The position numbers and the translations under genes are program-made. A DNA stretch of 64,000 nt from Aquipuribacter hungaricus (lineage in GTDB: Bacteria > Actinomycetota > Actinomycetes > Actinomycetales > JBBAYJ01). Shown one piece after another: positions 16,344 to 24,889 of the stretch; within the stretch, counting starts at the first letter, position 1; every line of letters begins with the position of its first letter. The notes below the pieces were generated by a model. It was given only the letters and a program-made list of their open reading frames with translations. It was not told the DNA's origin and ran no database searches. Location of the stretch: the NCBI RefSeq assembly GCF_042663885.1, contig NZ_JBHSXV010000001.1; one strand, given 5' to 3'.

Positions 16344-16886
16344 TCAGGCCGGCGCGTACCGGCTGTGCAGCACCCCGGACGACAGCGCCCGCGACGACAG
16401 CAGCCGCAGCGGGGTCGTCGGGGTGTCCTCGAACAGCCGCTGGCCGTGCCCCACCGCGACGGGGTGCACGAGCAGGGCGAGCTCGTCGAGCAGGCCCTCG
16501 CGCAGCAGCCAGCGGACCGTGGTGGCGCTGCCGGACATGGCGATGTCGCCCTCGGTCCGCTCCTTGACCTCGCGCAGCTGACCGGCCACGTCGGCGCCGG
16601 TGAGCAGCGTCGTCCGCTGCCAGGTCGCCTCGGTCAGGGTGGAGGAGACCACGTACTTCTGGATGCCGTTGATGTGCGGGCCGAAGCCGTCGTCGTCGGT
16701 GTTCGTCGGCCAGTACTGCGACCACTCGTCGTAGAGCCGGCGGCCGAGCAGGAACGCGCCCTGGCCCTGCATCCCCTCGCCCATGACGGCGCCCATCTCG
16801 TCGTCGAAGTAGGGGAAGTGCCACTGGTCGGGCCGCTCCACCACCCCGTCGAGGGAGATGAAGAAGTTGGCGACGATCCTGCCCAT
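16344..16886 (-). CDS. RibD C-terminal/dihydrofolate-reductase-like protein
   Basis: A 180-residue protein of the RibD C-terminal domain family (DHFR-like fold), NADPH-dependent reductases usually of unknown substrate. It opens with the family signature IVANFFISLDGVVE, has FLLGRRLYDEW in the middle, the nucleotide-binding DIAMSGSATTVRWLL segment and ends with LHSRYAPA. ATG at 16886 has GGAGG six bases upstream. It is single-domain, with no deaminase half, so a riboflavin role is unlikely. Confidence 0.85.
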   Translation of the reverse strand: MGRIVANFFISLDGVVERPDQWHFPYFDDEMGAVMGEGMQGQGAFLLGRRLYDEWSQYWPTNTDDDGFGPHINGIQKYVVSSTLTEATWQRTTLLTGADVAGQLREVKERTEGDIAMSGSATTVRWLLREGLLDELALLVHPVAVGHGQRLFEDTPTTPLRLLSSRALSSGVLHSRYAPA

Positions 16887-17034
16887 GCGTGTCCTCCGGG
16901 GTCCGGCCTGCTGTCGGGGCGTGGACCTGCCCGGGGGCACGTTCTCATCGGCACCCGCCCACGCGCGAGGGCCGGGTCCCCGCCGGGCACGCGCGGCGCG
17001 CCCGGCAGGTACCCCGCCCTCGGCGGTCGTGGCG

Positions 17035-18807
17035 TCAGGGGAGCAGGCGCTCCCCGTCGCGGACGAGCCACCAGCTCGGCGCGGAGAACTCGGCGGGGTC
17101 GATGACGCCGCGCTCCTGCGCCCACTCGATGAGCAGCTGGCGGATCTCCAGCTGCTCGTTGTAGACGACCGGTGCGGTGGCGACGTGCGGGAAGTTGCCG
17201 CCGCCGGAGCGCCGGTAGTTGTTGACCGCGACGACGAAGCGCTCGTCGTCCTCCACGGCGGTGCCGTCGGCCTGCACGAGCCGCGTGATGCGGTCGCCGG
17301 CCGGGCGGGACACGTCGATGTCGTACTCGACGCCGGAGAGGATGTCGTAGTTGTAGTCGGGCTGGCCGGCGGACCCGGTGATGGTCTCCGGGTCGACGGG
17401 GCCCGTCGCGGGGACCTGGACGAAGTACCTGCCGGCGGACGCCTCCAGGTAGTCGCGCACCTGGGCGCCCGTGAGCTCGACGGCCTCGAGGGTGTTGTCG
17501 AAGACGTAGAGCCCGGCGATGTCGCGGATGGTGACGTCGCCCTGGGGGAACACGGCGTCGCGGCTGAACGGCGCCGCGACCGACAGCACGGGCAGGTCGG
17601 CCCGGTCGGTGCCCTCGAGCGCACCCTCCACGGTCTCGGTCTGCACCTGCTGGATGAAGTCGAGGATCGCCGTGTCCTCGTAGCGGCTGGTCCGGGCCGA
17701 CAGCTCCTCGGTCGAGGTGGCGACGACCTGGTTGACGTACGCGACGGCGGTGCGGTGCTGCTCGGCGGTCGCGGCCAGGACCTCGGGGTCCTCCGGGTAG
17801 TCCTTGGTCCGGATGGCGGTGGCCGTGGCCGAGGCGACGTCCCACCGGCCGCGGACCTTCTCCAGCGACAGGTCGACGCGGGAGACCGAGCCGCCCCAGC
17901 GGTACGGCTGCGTGAGGAGGACGTCCTCGCCGCTCACCTCGTTGACGACGACCTGGGAGGGCACGTCGCGGTGGGAGTGGCCGACGACCATGGCGTCGAT
18001 GCCGGGCACCGTGCGGGCGATGACGTCCGAGGGGTTCTCTGTCGGCAGCTCCGGGCCGTAGGAGGAGGTGCCGCCGGTGCCCGCGTGGGACAGCACGACG
18101 ACGACGTCGGCTCGGGCGTCGACCACGGGCACCCAGCGGCGGGCGGTCTCGACCATGTCGAGGAACTCGACCCGGCCCTCGACGTTGCCCTTGTCCCAGA
18201 TCGCCGAGCCCGGCGTGGTGAGGCCGATGATGCCGACGGTGACCGGCTGGTGCCCGGGGACCTTCATCCGCTGCAGCGTGTACGGCTGGTGGTACGGCTG
18301 CCCGGTCGTGGCGTCGATGACGTTGGCGCCGAGGACGGGGTGGTCGACGTCCTCGGTGTAGTCCTGCAGCAGGTCGAGGCCGTAGTTGTACTCGTGGTTG
18401 CCGACGACCTGGGCGTCGTAGCCGATCGCGTCGTACGCGGCGGCCATCGGGTGCTCCAGGCCGGTCTCGGTGACGGGCTCCTGCTTGGCGTAGAAGTACG
18501 TCAGGGGGGTGCCCTGGAGGAAGTCGCCGTTGTCGACGACGAGGACGCTGTCCTCGCCGCGCTCGGCGCGCACCGCGTCGACGACCGAGCCGACGCGTGC
18601 CAGCCCCGTCGCGTCGCCGGAGCGCTCGGTGTACGGCGCGTCCTTGAAGTAGTCCCAGTCCTGGACCCGGCCGTGCAGGTCCGTGGTGGCGAGCAGGGTG
18701 AGCTCGAGGTCGTCGGTCCGGGGGGCCGCGGAGGCCAGCGGGGCGAGGCCGGCCGCTGCGGCGGCGACGAGCGCCAGGGTCAGGGTGGTGCGGGGTGCGT
18801 GACGCAT
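17035..18807 (-). CDS. Secreted 5'-nucleotidase / 2',3'-cyclic-nucleotide phosphodiesterase
   Basis: A 590-residue exported metallophosphoesterase of the UshA/CpdB family, which hydrolyses nucleotides or cyclic nucleotides outside the membrane to salvage nucleoside and phosphate. Residues 1 to about 28 form a signal peptide ending in ASA. The N-terminal calcineurin-like domain shows the metal motifs TTDLHG, NGDFLQG, GNHEYNYG, SHAGTG and GHSHRDV; the C-terminal nucleotide-binding domain has VAVNNYRRSGGGNFP. The YNYG form and overall length favour the CpdB branch. ATG at 18807 has AGAGG six bases upstream. It stands alone, divergent from the SRPBCC gene. Confidence 0.9.
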   Translation of the reverse strand: MRHAPRTTLTLALVAAAAAGLAPLASAAPRTDDLELTLLATTDLHGRVQDWDYFKDAPYTERSGDATGLARVGSVVDAVRAERGEDSVLVVDNGDFLQGTPLTYFYAKQEPVTETGLEHPMAAAYDAIGYDAQVVGNHEYNYGLDLLQDYTEDVDHPVLGANVIDATTGQPYHQPYTLQRMKVPGHQPVTVGIIGLTTPGSAIWDKGNVEGRVEFLDMVETARRWVPVVDARADVVVVLSHAGTGGTSSYGPELPTENPSDVIARTVPGIDAMVVGHSHRDVPSQVVVNEVSGEDVLLTQPYRWGGSVSRVDLSLEKVRGRWDVASATATAIRTKDYPEDPEVLAATAEQHRTAVAYVNQVVATSTEELSARTSRYEDTAILDFIQQVQTETVEGALEGTDRADLPVLSVAAPFSRDAVFPQGDVTIRDIAGLYVFDNTLEAVELTGAQVRDYLEASAGRYFVQVPATGPVDPETITGSAGQPDYNYDILSGVEYDIDVSRPAGDRITRLVQADGTAVEDDERFVVAVNNYRRSGGGNFPHVATAPVVYNEQLEIRQLLIEWAQERGVIDPAEFSAPSWWLVRDGERLLP

Positions 18808-18985
18808 GGGTGCCTCTCGGGAGGTGTCAGGTCGGTGACGCGGCGGACCATAACCGACAGGGGTGGACAGAAGGGAAACTCCGGGCGGACCGCGGCCGCG
18901 GGCTGCTCGAGGAGCTCACGTCCTGACCTGAGGACCGACCCGCCGGGCGCCGCATGGCGCGGTGCCCGGCGGGGCACCCGGGGGC

Positions 18986-19417
18986 ATGGCCGACCACACC
19001 GCAGAGACCACCGTCGGGGCCGACCCCGACGCCGTGTACGACTACCTGGCGGACGTGTCCCACCTGCCGGAGTACTTCCCGATGATGACGGCGGCGGAGA
19101 AGGTGCCCGGCGAGGACGCCGTGCGCACGACCGCCGTCCTCGACCCCGAGGAGGACGGCCGCCCGGCCGGCGAGGGCGAGCGCGAGGTCCACGGGGAGGT
19201 CTGGTGGCGCACCGACGCCGAGGCCCGCCGCATCGAGTGGGGCAGCGAGGGGGAGTCCACCTACCACGGCTCGATCCGCGTCGAGGCGGACGGCGAGGGC
19301 AGCCGGATCACGCTGCTCATCTCCGCCCCCCACGACCACGACGGCATCGACGAGGGGCTCGAGGAGTCGCTCGCGGCCATCGTCAGCACCGTGGGCGCCG
19401 GCACCGAGCACATCTGA
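18986..19417 (+). CDS. SRPBCC-family (polyketide cyclase/START-like) protein
   Basis: A 143-residue single-domain protein of the SRPBCC ligand-binding fold. The N-terminus ETTVGADPDAVYDYLADVSHLPEYFP is diagnostic of the group, followed by alternating strands and a C-terminal helix EGLEESLAAIV. Ligand and function are unknown; relatives range from lipid-binding to cyclase roles. ATG at 18986 is preferred over the upstream GTG at 18962, which would prepend a Gly/Pro run. Acidic (many Glu and Asp), cytosolic. Confidence 0.8.
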   Translation: MADHTAETTVGADPDAVYDYLADVSHLPEYFPMMTAAEKVPGEDAVRTTAVLDPEEDGRPAGEGEREVHGEVWWRTDAEARRIEWGSEGESTYHGSIRVEADGEGSRITLLISAPHDHDGIDEGLEESLAAIVSTVGAGTEHI

Positions 19418-19441
19418 GGCACGGCGCCGCGACAGCTCCCT

Positions 19442-19456
19442 TTGCCGGGACGGCAA
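19442..19456. promoter_or_regulatory. Inverted repeat TTGCCG-N3-CGGCAA
   Basis: A perfect 6-bp-arm inverted repeat lies 83 bases upstream of the thioredoxin-reductase-like gene, in the gap after the SRPBCC gene. It is a candidate regulator site; no family can be assigned. Confidence 0.35.
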
Positions 19457-19538
19457 CGATCGTCGACGTCCCCGGCAGGCTCCCCGCACCCTCAGCCAGG
19501 ACCCGCCGCAGCGGCGGGCCGGACGGAGGAGAGCAGCC

Positions 19539-20534
19539 ATGGAGCAGCAGGGGTACGACGTCGTGGTGGTCGGGGGCGGGGCCGCCGGGCTCAGCGCGGG
19601 GCTGACGCTGGCACGCGCGCGCCGGTCGGTCCTCGTCGTCGACGGGGGCCGGCCGCGCAACGCCCCCGCCGCGGGCGTGCACGGCTTCCTCACCCGCGAC
19701 GGCATGCCGCCCGCCGAGCTCGCCGCCCTCGGGACCGCCGAGGTGCGCGGGTACGGCGGCGAGGTGGTCGAGGGCCAGGTCGACCGGCTCGAGCACGACC
19801 CGGCGGCGGAGGGGACGGGCCGCCCCGGGTTCGTCGTCACCACCGCCGACGGCGCCAGGGTGACGGCGCGCCGGCTGGTGGTCGCCACCGGCCTGGTCGA
19901 CGGGCTTCCCGACGTGGCGGGGGTCGCGCAGCGGTGGGGGCGCGACGTCCTGCACTGCCCGTACTGCCACGGCTACGAGGTGCGCGACCAGGCGCTGGGG
20001 ATCGTCGCCGGCGGCCCGCTCGCGGTGCACCAGGCCCTGCTGTTCCGGCAGTGGAGCGAGGACGTCGTGCTGTTCCTGCACACCGCGGCCCTCCCGACGG
20101 AGGAGGAGTCCGAGCAGCTGGCCGCGCGCGGGGTGCGCGTCGTCGAGGGCCGGGTGGCCTCGCTCGTCGTCGCCGACGACCGCGTGACCGGCGTCCGGCT
20201 CGCGTCGGGTGAGGTCGTGGCGCGCGACGCCGTGGTCGTGGGGCCGCGGATGACCGCCCGGGCCGACCTCCTGGCCGGGCTCGGCCTCGTGCCCGAGGAC
20301 CTCGTCATGAGGGACGTCGTCGTCGGCTCCGTGGTCCCCGCGGACCCGACCGGCGCCACGGCGGTGCCCGGCGTCTACCTGGCCGGCAACGTGTCCGACA
20401 TGCGCGCCCAGGTGGTCCACGCCGCCGCGGCGGGCGTCATGGTCGGCGCCACCGTCAACGCCGACCTGGTCCAGGAGGACACGGCCACGGCCGTCGCGGC
20501 CGCCCGGGCAGCACGGAGCCCCGTGGGCGTGTGA
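19539..20534 (+). CDS. Thioredoxin-reductase-like NAD(P)/FAD oxidoreductase
   Basis: A 331-residue class II pyridine nucleotide-disulfide oxidoreductase-like flavoprotein. The FAD dinucleotide motif VVVVGGGAAGLSAG is at residues 8-21, a CPYC pair near residue 140 matches the redox disulfide position of thioredoxin reductase (CATC there), and the second FAD motif is GVYLAGNVSD near residue 285. The NADPH-binding stretch (IVAGGPLAVH) lacks the usual GxGxxA form, so pyridine nucleotide use is uncertain. Related proteins are called thioredoxin-reductase-like or GliT-like. GGAGGAG precedes the ATG. A terminator stem begins inside its last codons. Confidence 0.85.
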   Translation: MEQQGYDVVVVGGGAAGLSAGLTLARARRSVLVVDGGRPRNAPAAGVHGFLTRDGMPPAELAALGTAEVRGYGGEVVEGQVDRLEHDPAAEGTGRPGFVVTTADGARVTARRLVVATGLVDGLPDVAGVAQRWGRDVLHCPYCHGYEVRDQALGIVAGGPLAVHQALLFRQWSEDVVLFLHTAALPTEEESEQLAARGVRVVEGRVASLVVADDRVTGVRLASGEVVARDAVVVGPRMTARADLLAGLGLVPEDLVMRDVVVGSVVPADPTGATAVPGVYLAGNVSDMRAQVVHAAAAGVMVGATVNADLVQEDTATAVAAARAARSPVGV

Positions 20535-20547
20535 CCCACGGGGCTCC
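20515..20547. terminator. Bidirectional hairpin overlapping the stop codon at 20534
   Basis: A perfect 13-bp stem (GGAGCCCCGTGGG and complement) closes a 7-base loop that contains the TGA stop of the plus-strand flavoprotein. It also lies 33 bases beyond the stop of the convergent minus-strand gene. Confidence 0.75.
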
Positions 20548-20579
20548 CGGCGCCCGGGCGGTGCGCCCGGGCGGTCCTG

Positions 20580-23500
20580 CTACGGCGCGACGGTGACCGC
20601 CGTGGCGGCGCTCGCCGCGGCGGCCGTCCGCACCGTCGCCGCGACCGTGACGCGGTAGGACGCCGCGCCCGCCGTGGTGGGGACCACGGAGAACACGTGC
20701 ACGCCGGTGGAGGCCGTCGTCGCCGTCGCGACGGGGGTCCAGGCGCCGCCCGCGACCTGCCGCTCGAGGACCACCGGTGCCGCCTGCGCCGGGGTGACCG
20801 CGGCGCGGACGGTGAAGGCGACCCCGACCTTGGGCGTGCGGGTGCTCGGCGCCGCCGAGACGCCGGCGGCGACGGTCACCGCCGTCGTCGTGCTCGCCGA
20901 GTCGGCGTGCCCGGCGACGCCGACGACCCGGGCGCGCACGGCGCCGTTCTGGGTCGGGCGGACCGCCAGGGTGAAGCCCCCGTCGGCGCGCGTGGTCGTG
21001 GACCCGAGCAGCACCTCGGCGCCGCCCGCGGCGGGCTGCAGGAAGAGCCTCACCACCACGGCGGCGGCGGGCTCCGTGGTGCCCAGCGCGGTACGGGTGA
21101 CCGAGCCGGTCGTGGTGACCGCCCCGCCCTGGGCGACCTGCACCGGGCCCGCGGCCATGGTGGTGCTCGTCGACCAGGTGGCGAGCGCGAGGTCCCCGAC
21201 GACGGTGCGCGCCGCGGGCTGCCCGGGCAGGGCGGCGTAGCTGGCGGCGAGCGTGCCGGCGACCGTGGGCCGCACGACGACGGACCAGGCGCCGCTCGCG
21301 TCGGCCACGGCGCTGCCGAGCGCGACGACGGTCGTCGTCCCCGGCCGGGTGACCCCGACCTGGACCCGCCCGGCCGCCAGCGGCGACAGGCTCCCGCCCT
21401 CGTCCCGGGCGAGCGTCCCGCTCACGGTGACCGGGGCGCCGTAGGGGGCGCTGAGGGTGCTGGCGCCGGCGACGAGCCGCGTGACGGAGGGGGTGGCGGT
21501 CATCGGCACGGCGGCCGAGGTGGCCGCGGGGCTGCCCGGGACAGCGGCGAGGCGCGCCTGCACCGGCCCGCTGGCGAGCACGACCGGGGAGGCGGACCAG
21601 GCCCCGGAGGCGTCCGTGCGGGTCGTGCCGATGGTGCGCGGCGTCGTCGAGCCGGGCTGCGTCTGCACCAGCGTCACGGTCGCCCCGGCCACCGGCGAGG
21701 AGACCCCGGCCGGGGTGGTGCGGACCGCGGTGCCCGAGAAGGCGACGGTGTCGCCGGCCCAGGCGGTGCTCGCCGCGGCGGCCAGGGTGACCGTCGCGGT
21801 GCAGGCCACGGTGCGGACGAGGACGTCGGCGGTGGAGGCGGCGACGTCGAAGGGGCCGACGGCGCGGGTGCGGGCGCTCCACAGCTGGCCGTCCACCAGG
21901 GGCGGGCGGACGGTGGCCCTGCCGGCGACGGTCGAGACCGCGGTGCCGGCGGTGGCGGCCACGGTCGTGGCGGTCCGGCGCCGCATCTCGACGGTGACGC
22001 CGAGGACGGGCACGCCGCTGAGGGCGTCGACGACGGTGCCCGTGACCGGGGCGGTGGCGCCGAGGCAGCCGGTGGAGGTGCCGGTGGCACCGTCGACGTC
22101 GACCACCACGGCCGCCGCGCGCCGCGGGCTGGTCGCGAAGGTGAGCGGCGAGGCAGCGGTGGCCTTCTGGCCGGTGCTGTCGGTGGCGGTCGCCGTCAGG
22201 GTGACCGTGGCGGTCGAGGCCGCGGGGCAGGTCACGCTCGTCTGCAGCTCGCGGGGGGTGCCGAGCACGCAGTCGGCGCGGGAGACGGTCCACGCGACGC
22301 CGGCGGTGCGGCCCGCGGGCAGCTGGAGGGCGGCGGTCGCCTGGGTGGGCAGCCCGGGGACGCCGGGGGAGTTGACCTGGACCTGGACGCCGAGCCTGGT
22401 CGGGAGCCCGGCCTGCCCGCCGTCGGTGCCGTCGCCGCCGCCGACGAGGAAGCGGCTGTCGGCGGAGTTCCACCGGCCGTCCAGGTAGGAGCCGACCACC
22501 GGGAAGGTGGAGAAGTAGTCGTCGGCGCCGCAGTCGAGCAGCGCCTCGTTCTCGCCGGGGCAGACCTGGCGCATGACGACGCCGGCGCCGTCGACGTAGC
22601 ACATCCGGTCCGACTCGTCCCGGCAGTGGCCGGCGGCGGTGGAGTTGGGGGCGCTGCGCTGGACACCGCCGAGGGTGTGGACGAGCTCGTGCGCCTCCAC
22701 GGAGTACGTGCCCCCCCAGCACCCGGAGTCGGTGCGGGCGTACTGCGGGTACAGGCCGTTGTTGGCGTTGCCCTGGCCGGGCTGGTCGTCGAGGTACTGC
22801 AGGGCGATGCCGCACAGCACGGTGGCGTCGGTCCACATGAGGTACTTGCGGGCCGGGTCGCTGTAGCCCTGGGCCTGCAGCGCGCGGATGCTGGCGTCGA
22901 AGGACGCGAGCCCGCCGGCCGGCACGGTGACGTTGAGGACGACCGGCTGGCAGTCCGTCGTGCCGGGCTCGTGGACGAAGCGGACGTCGCGGACCCCGCC
23001 GGTGAGGGCGGCGGAGCGGTTGACGACGGTGTCGGTGCCGGCGGCCCAGGTCTTCAGGGACGGCAGCAGCTCGGCGTAGCGGTTGACCTTGCCGACCTCG
23101 ACGACGTACATCGCCTGCACGCGGTAGCCGGACCTGCCGTCGCCGTCGCAGCGGACCGACGGGGTCGCGGCGGCCTGGACGACGGCGGGGGCACCGAGCT
23201 CCTGCGCGGCGTCGGTCGCGGCCTCGGCGGAGCCCTCGCGGGACAGCGCCTCGGCCGTGGTCACCGGGACCGTGACGTCCACGCCGGGCGGCGGGACGTC
23301 GGCGTGGGCGCAGGCGAGCGGGGCGTCGGGCGTGACGCGGACGGTCTCGCCCTCGCAGCCGGCGCCGGGGTCGTGGGAGTGCGCCGCCGCGTGGGCCTCG
23401 CCGTCGGCGTGGTCGCCGGCGTCGGCGTGGTCGTGCGCCTTCGGGTGGGCGTGGCCCGCGGCGTCCGCAGGGTCCTCGTCGGCGGCGGCGCCGGGGGTGC

Positions 23501-23750
23501 CGGGGGTGCCTGCGGCGTGGTCGTGCGTCTTGGGGTGCGCGTGGCCCACCGCGTCGCCGTGGCCGGCGTCGGTGTGCGCGTGGCCCTCGGCGTCCGCGTG
23601 GGCAGGACCGGCGGCCTGGGCGGCGGCGGGGGCCGTCGCGGTACCGGGGCTGCCGACGGCGGCGGGCGCGAGCGGGGAGAGCAGCAGGAGGGCCACCGTG
23701 GCGGGGACGATCAGGTGTCCTCGTCGGCGGCTTCGCAGGGGCGCGGTCAT
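20580..23750 (-). CDS. Secreted His-rich HExxH metallopeptidase-like protein with Ig-like repeats
   Basis: A 1056-residue exported protein. A signal peptide covers residues 1 to about 34. Residues 51-126 are a metal-chelator-like segment with 16 histidines, including two copies of GHAHPK-x-HDHA. The central domain has the zinc motif HELVH (about 353-357) followed, 18 residues on, by GHCRDESDRMCY, which can supply a further His and Met-turn-like residues; the usual metzincin third His is replaced by Gln (HELVHTLGGVQ). The C-terminal half is at least four Thr/Val/Ala-rich Ig-like repeats. Probable extracellular protease or adhesin; activity unproven. ATG at 23750 lacks a good ribosome site but puts the signal peptide first. 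Confidence 0.8.
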   Translation of the reverse strand: MTAPLRSRRRGHLIVPATVALLLLSPLAPAAVGSPGTATAPAAAQAAGPAHADAEGHAHTDAGHGDAVGHAHPKTHDHAAGTPGTPGAAADEDPADAAGHAHPKAHDHADAGDHADGEAHAAAHSHDPGAGCEGETVRVTPDAPLACAHADVPPPGVDVTVPVTTAEALSREGSAEAATDAAQELGAPAVVQAAATPSVRCDGDGRSGYRVQAMYVVEVGKVNRYAELLPSLKTWAAGTDTVVNRSAALTGGVRDVRFVHEPGTTDCQPVVLNVTVPAGGLASFDASIRALQAQGYSDPARKYLMWTDATVLCGIALQYLDDQPGQGNANNGLYPQYARTDSGCWGGTYSVEAHELVHTLGGVQRSAPNSTAAGHCRDESDRMCYVDGAGVVMRQVCPGENEALLDCGADDYFSTFPVVGSYLDGRWNSADSRFLVGGGDGTDGGQAGLPTRLGVQVQVNSPGVPGLPTQATAALQLPAGRTAGVAWTVSRADCVLGTPRELQTSVTCPAASTATVTLTATATDSTGQKATAASPLTFATSPRRAAAVVVDVDGATGTSTGCLGATAPVTGTVVDALSGVPVLGVTVEMRRRTATTVAATAGTAVSTVAGRATVRPPLVDGQLWSARTRAVGPFDVAASTADVLVRTVACTATVTLAAAASTAWAGDTVAFSGTAVRTTPAGVSSPVAGATVTLVQTQPGSTTPRTIGTTRTDASGAWSASPVVLASGPVQARLAAVPGSPAATSAAVPMTATPSVTRLVAGASTLSAPYGAPVTVSGTLARDEGGSLSPLAAGRVQVGVTRPGTTTVVALGSAVADASGAWSVVVRPTVAGTLAASYAALPGQPAARTVVGDLALATWSTSTTMAAGPVQVAQGGAVTTTGSVTRTALGTTEPAAAVVVRLFLQPAAGGAEVLLGSTTTRADGGFTLAVRPTQNGAVRARVVGVAGHADSASTTTAVTVAAGVSAAPSTRTPKVGVAFTVRAAVTPAQAAPVVLERQVAGGAWTPVATATTASTGVHVFSVVPTTAGAASYRVTVAATVRTAAAASAATAVTVAP

Positions 23751-23970
23751 GCAGGAGGTGTCGGCAGGCGCGGGGTCCGGGTGCAGGAGGGCGGGCGCGC
23801 ACCACCCCGCTGGTGCAGCCGGTGTCGCGGTGCGCTGCGCGGGCGGGCCGTCCGGGTCGCCGGGGAGCGCGCGGACGGCGGCAGCGGGCCGGCCGCGGTG
23901 ACAGCCCGGCGGTCCGGTCCCCCCGTGACCTCGCATGCATCGGCGGGGTCCCGGCGGGTAGCAGCCGCAG

Positions 23971-24819
23971 GTGGACACCGTGCTGGACCTCGACGACAGC
24001 CCCCCGCCGCGCAGCACCGGGACGGGCTCTCCGCTGCCCGAGGACTCCCTGGTCTTCGTCGGCAACGCCACCGTGCTGCTGCGGCTCGGCGGGTTCACCG
24101 TCCTCACCGACCCCACGTTCGTGCACCGGCACGAGAAGGTGTCGATCGGCTACGGCATGCACACCACCCGGCTCACGGACCCGGCCATGGACGTCGCCGA
24201 CCTGCCGCCGCTGGACCTCGTCCTGCTGTCGCACCTGCACGGCGACCACTTCGACCAGGTGGCCGAGCGCGACCTCGACCACGACCTGCCCGTGGTCACC
24301 ACGGAGCAGGCCGCCGCCGGGCTCGCCAGCCGGGGGTTCACCCGCACCGTCGGCACGGGCACCTGGGACCGGGTGCTGGTCCGGCGCGGCGGGCGGACGC
24401 TGAGCATCACCGCGACGCCGGCCCGCCACGGGCCCGGCGTGACGGACCTGGTCCTGCCCGACGTCAACGGCAGCGTGCTGGAGACCGACGGTCTCGACGG
24501 CCCGGTCCACCGGGTGTGGGTGTCCGGGGACACGCTCGTGCACGACGACCTGGCCGAGATCCCGCGCCGGCACCCGGTGCTCGACCTGGGGCTCGTGCAC
24601 CTCGGCGGCACCCGCGTGCTCGGGCTGCTGGTGACGATGGACGCCGAGCAGGGGGTCGAGGCGGTGCGCACGGTCGACCCCCGCGCGGTCGTGCCGGTCC
24701 ACTACGACGACTACGACGTCTTCACGTCGGGCCTGGACGACTTCCTGGCCGCCGCCGCGACCGCGGGCCTGCGCGACCGGGTGCACCCTGTCCCGCGGGG
24801 CGGCGCCTACCGGCTCTGA
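23971..24819 (+). CDS. UlaG-like metallo-beta-lactamase-fold hydrolase
   Basis: A 282-residue metallo-beta-lactamase-fold enzyme. The metal motif HLHGDHFD near residue 90, ATPARHGPG, VWVSGDT and VPVHYDDYD give the full set of His/Asp ligands. The single-domain layout and the ITATPARHGP segment place it near the UlaG/YtnP-like group, which hydrolyses lactones or phosphodiesters; the substrate is unknown. GTG at 23971 follows an imperfect -10-like TAGCAG by six bases and has no ribosome site. No signal peptide. Confidence 0.85.
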   Translation: MDTVLDLDDSPPPRSTGTGSPLPEDSLVFVGNATVLLRLGGFTVLTDPTFVHRHEKVSIGYGMHTTRLTDPAMDVADLPPLDLVLLSHLHGDHFDQVAERDLDHDLPVVTTEQAAAGLASRGFTRTVGTGTWDRVLVRRGGRTLSITATPARHGPGVTDLVLPDVNGSVLETDGLDGPVHRVWVSGDTLVHDDLAEIPRRHPVLDLGLVHLGGTRVLGLLVTMDAEQGVEAVRTVDPRAVVPVHYDDYDVFTSGLDDFLAAAATAGLRDRVHPVPRGGAYRL

Positions 24820-24853
24820 CGGCAGCCGGGACCGCCGCCTCCGGTCGGTCCGG

Positions 24854-24883
24854 GCGTCCCCCGCCGGAAGGGGCGGGGGACGC
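24854..24883. terminator. Bidirectional hairpin between convergent genes
   Basis: A perfect 12-bp stem (GCGTCCCCCGCC and complement) with a 6-base loop sits between the stops at 24819 (plus) and 24890 (minus). Confidence 0.75.
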
Positions 24884-24889
24884 GACGGC

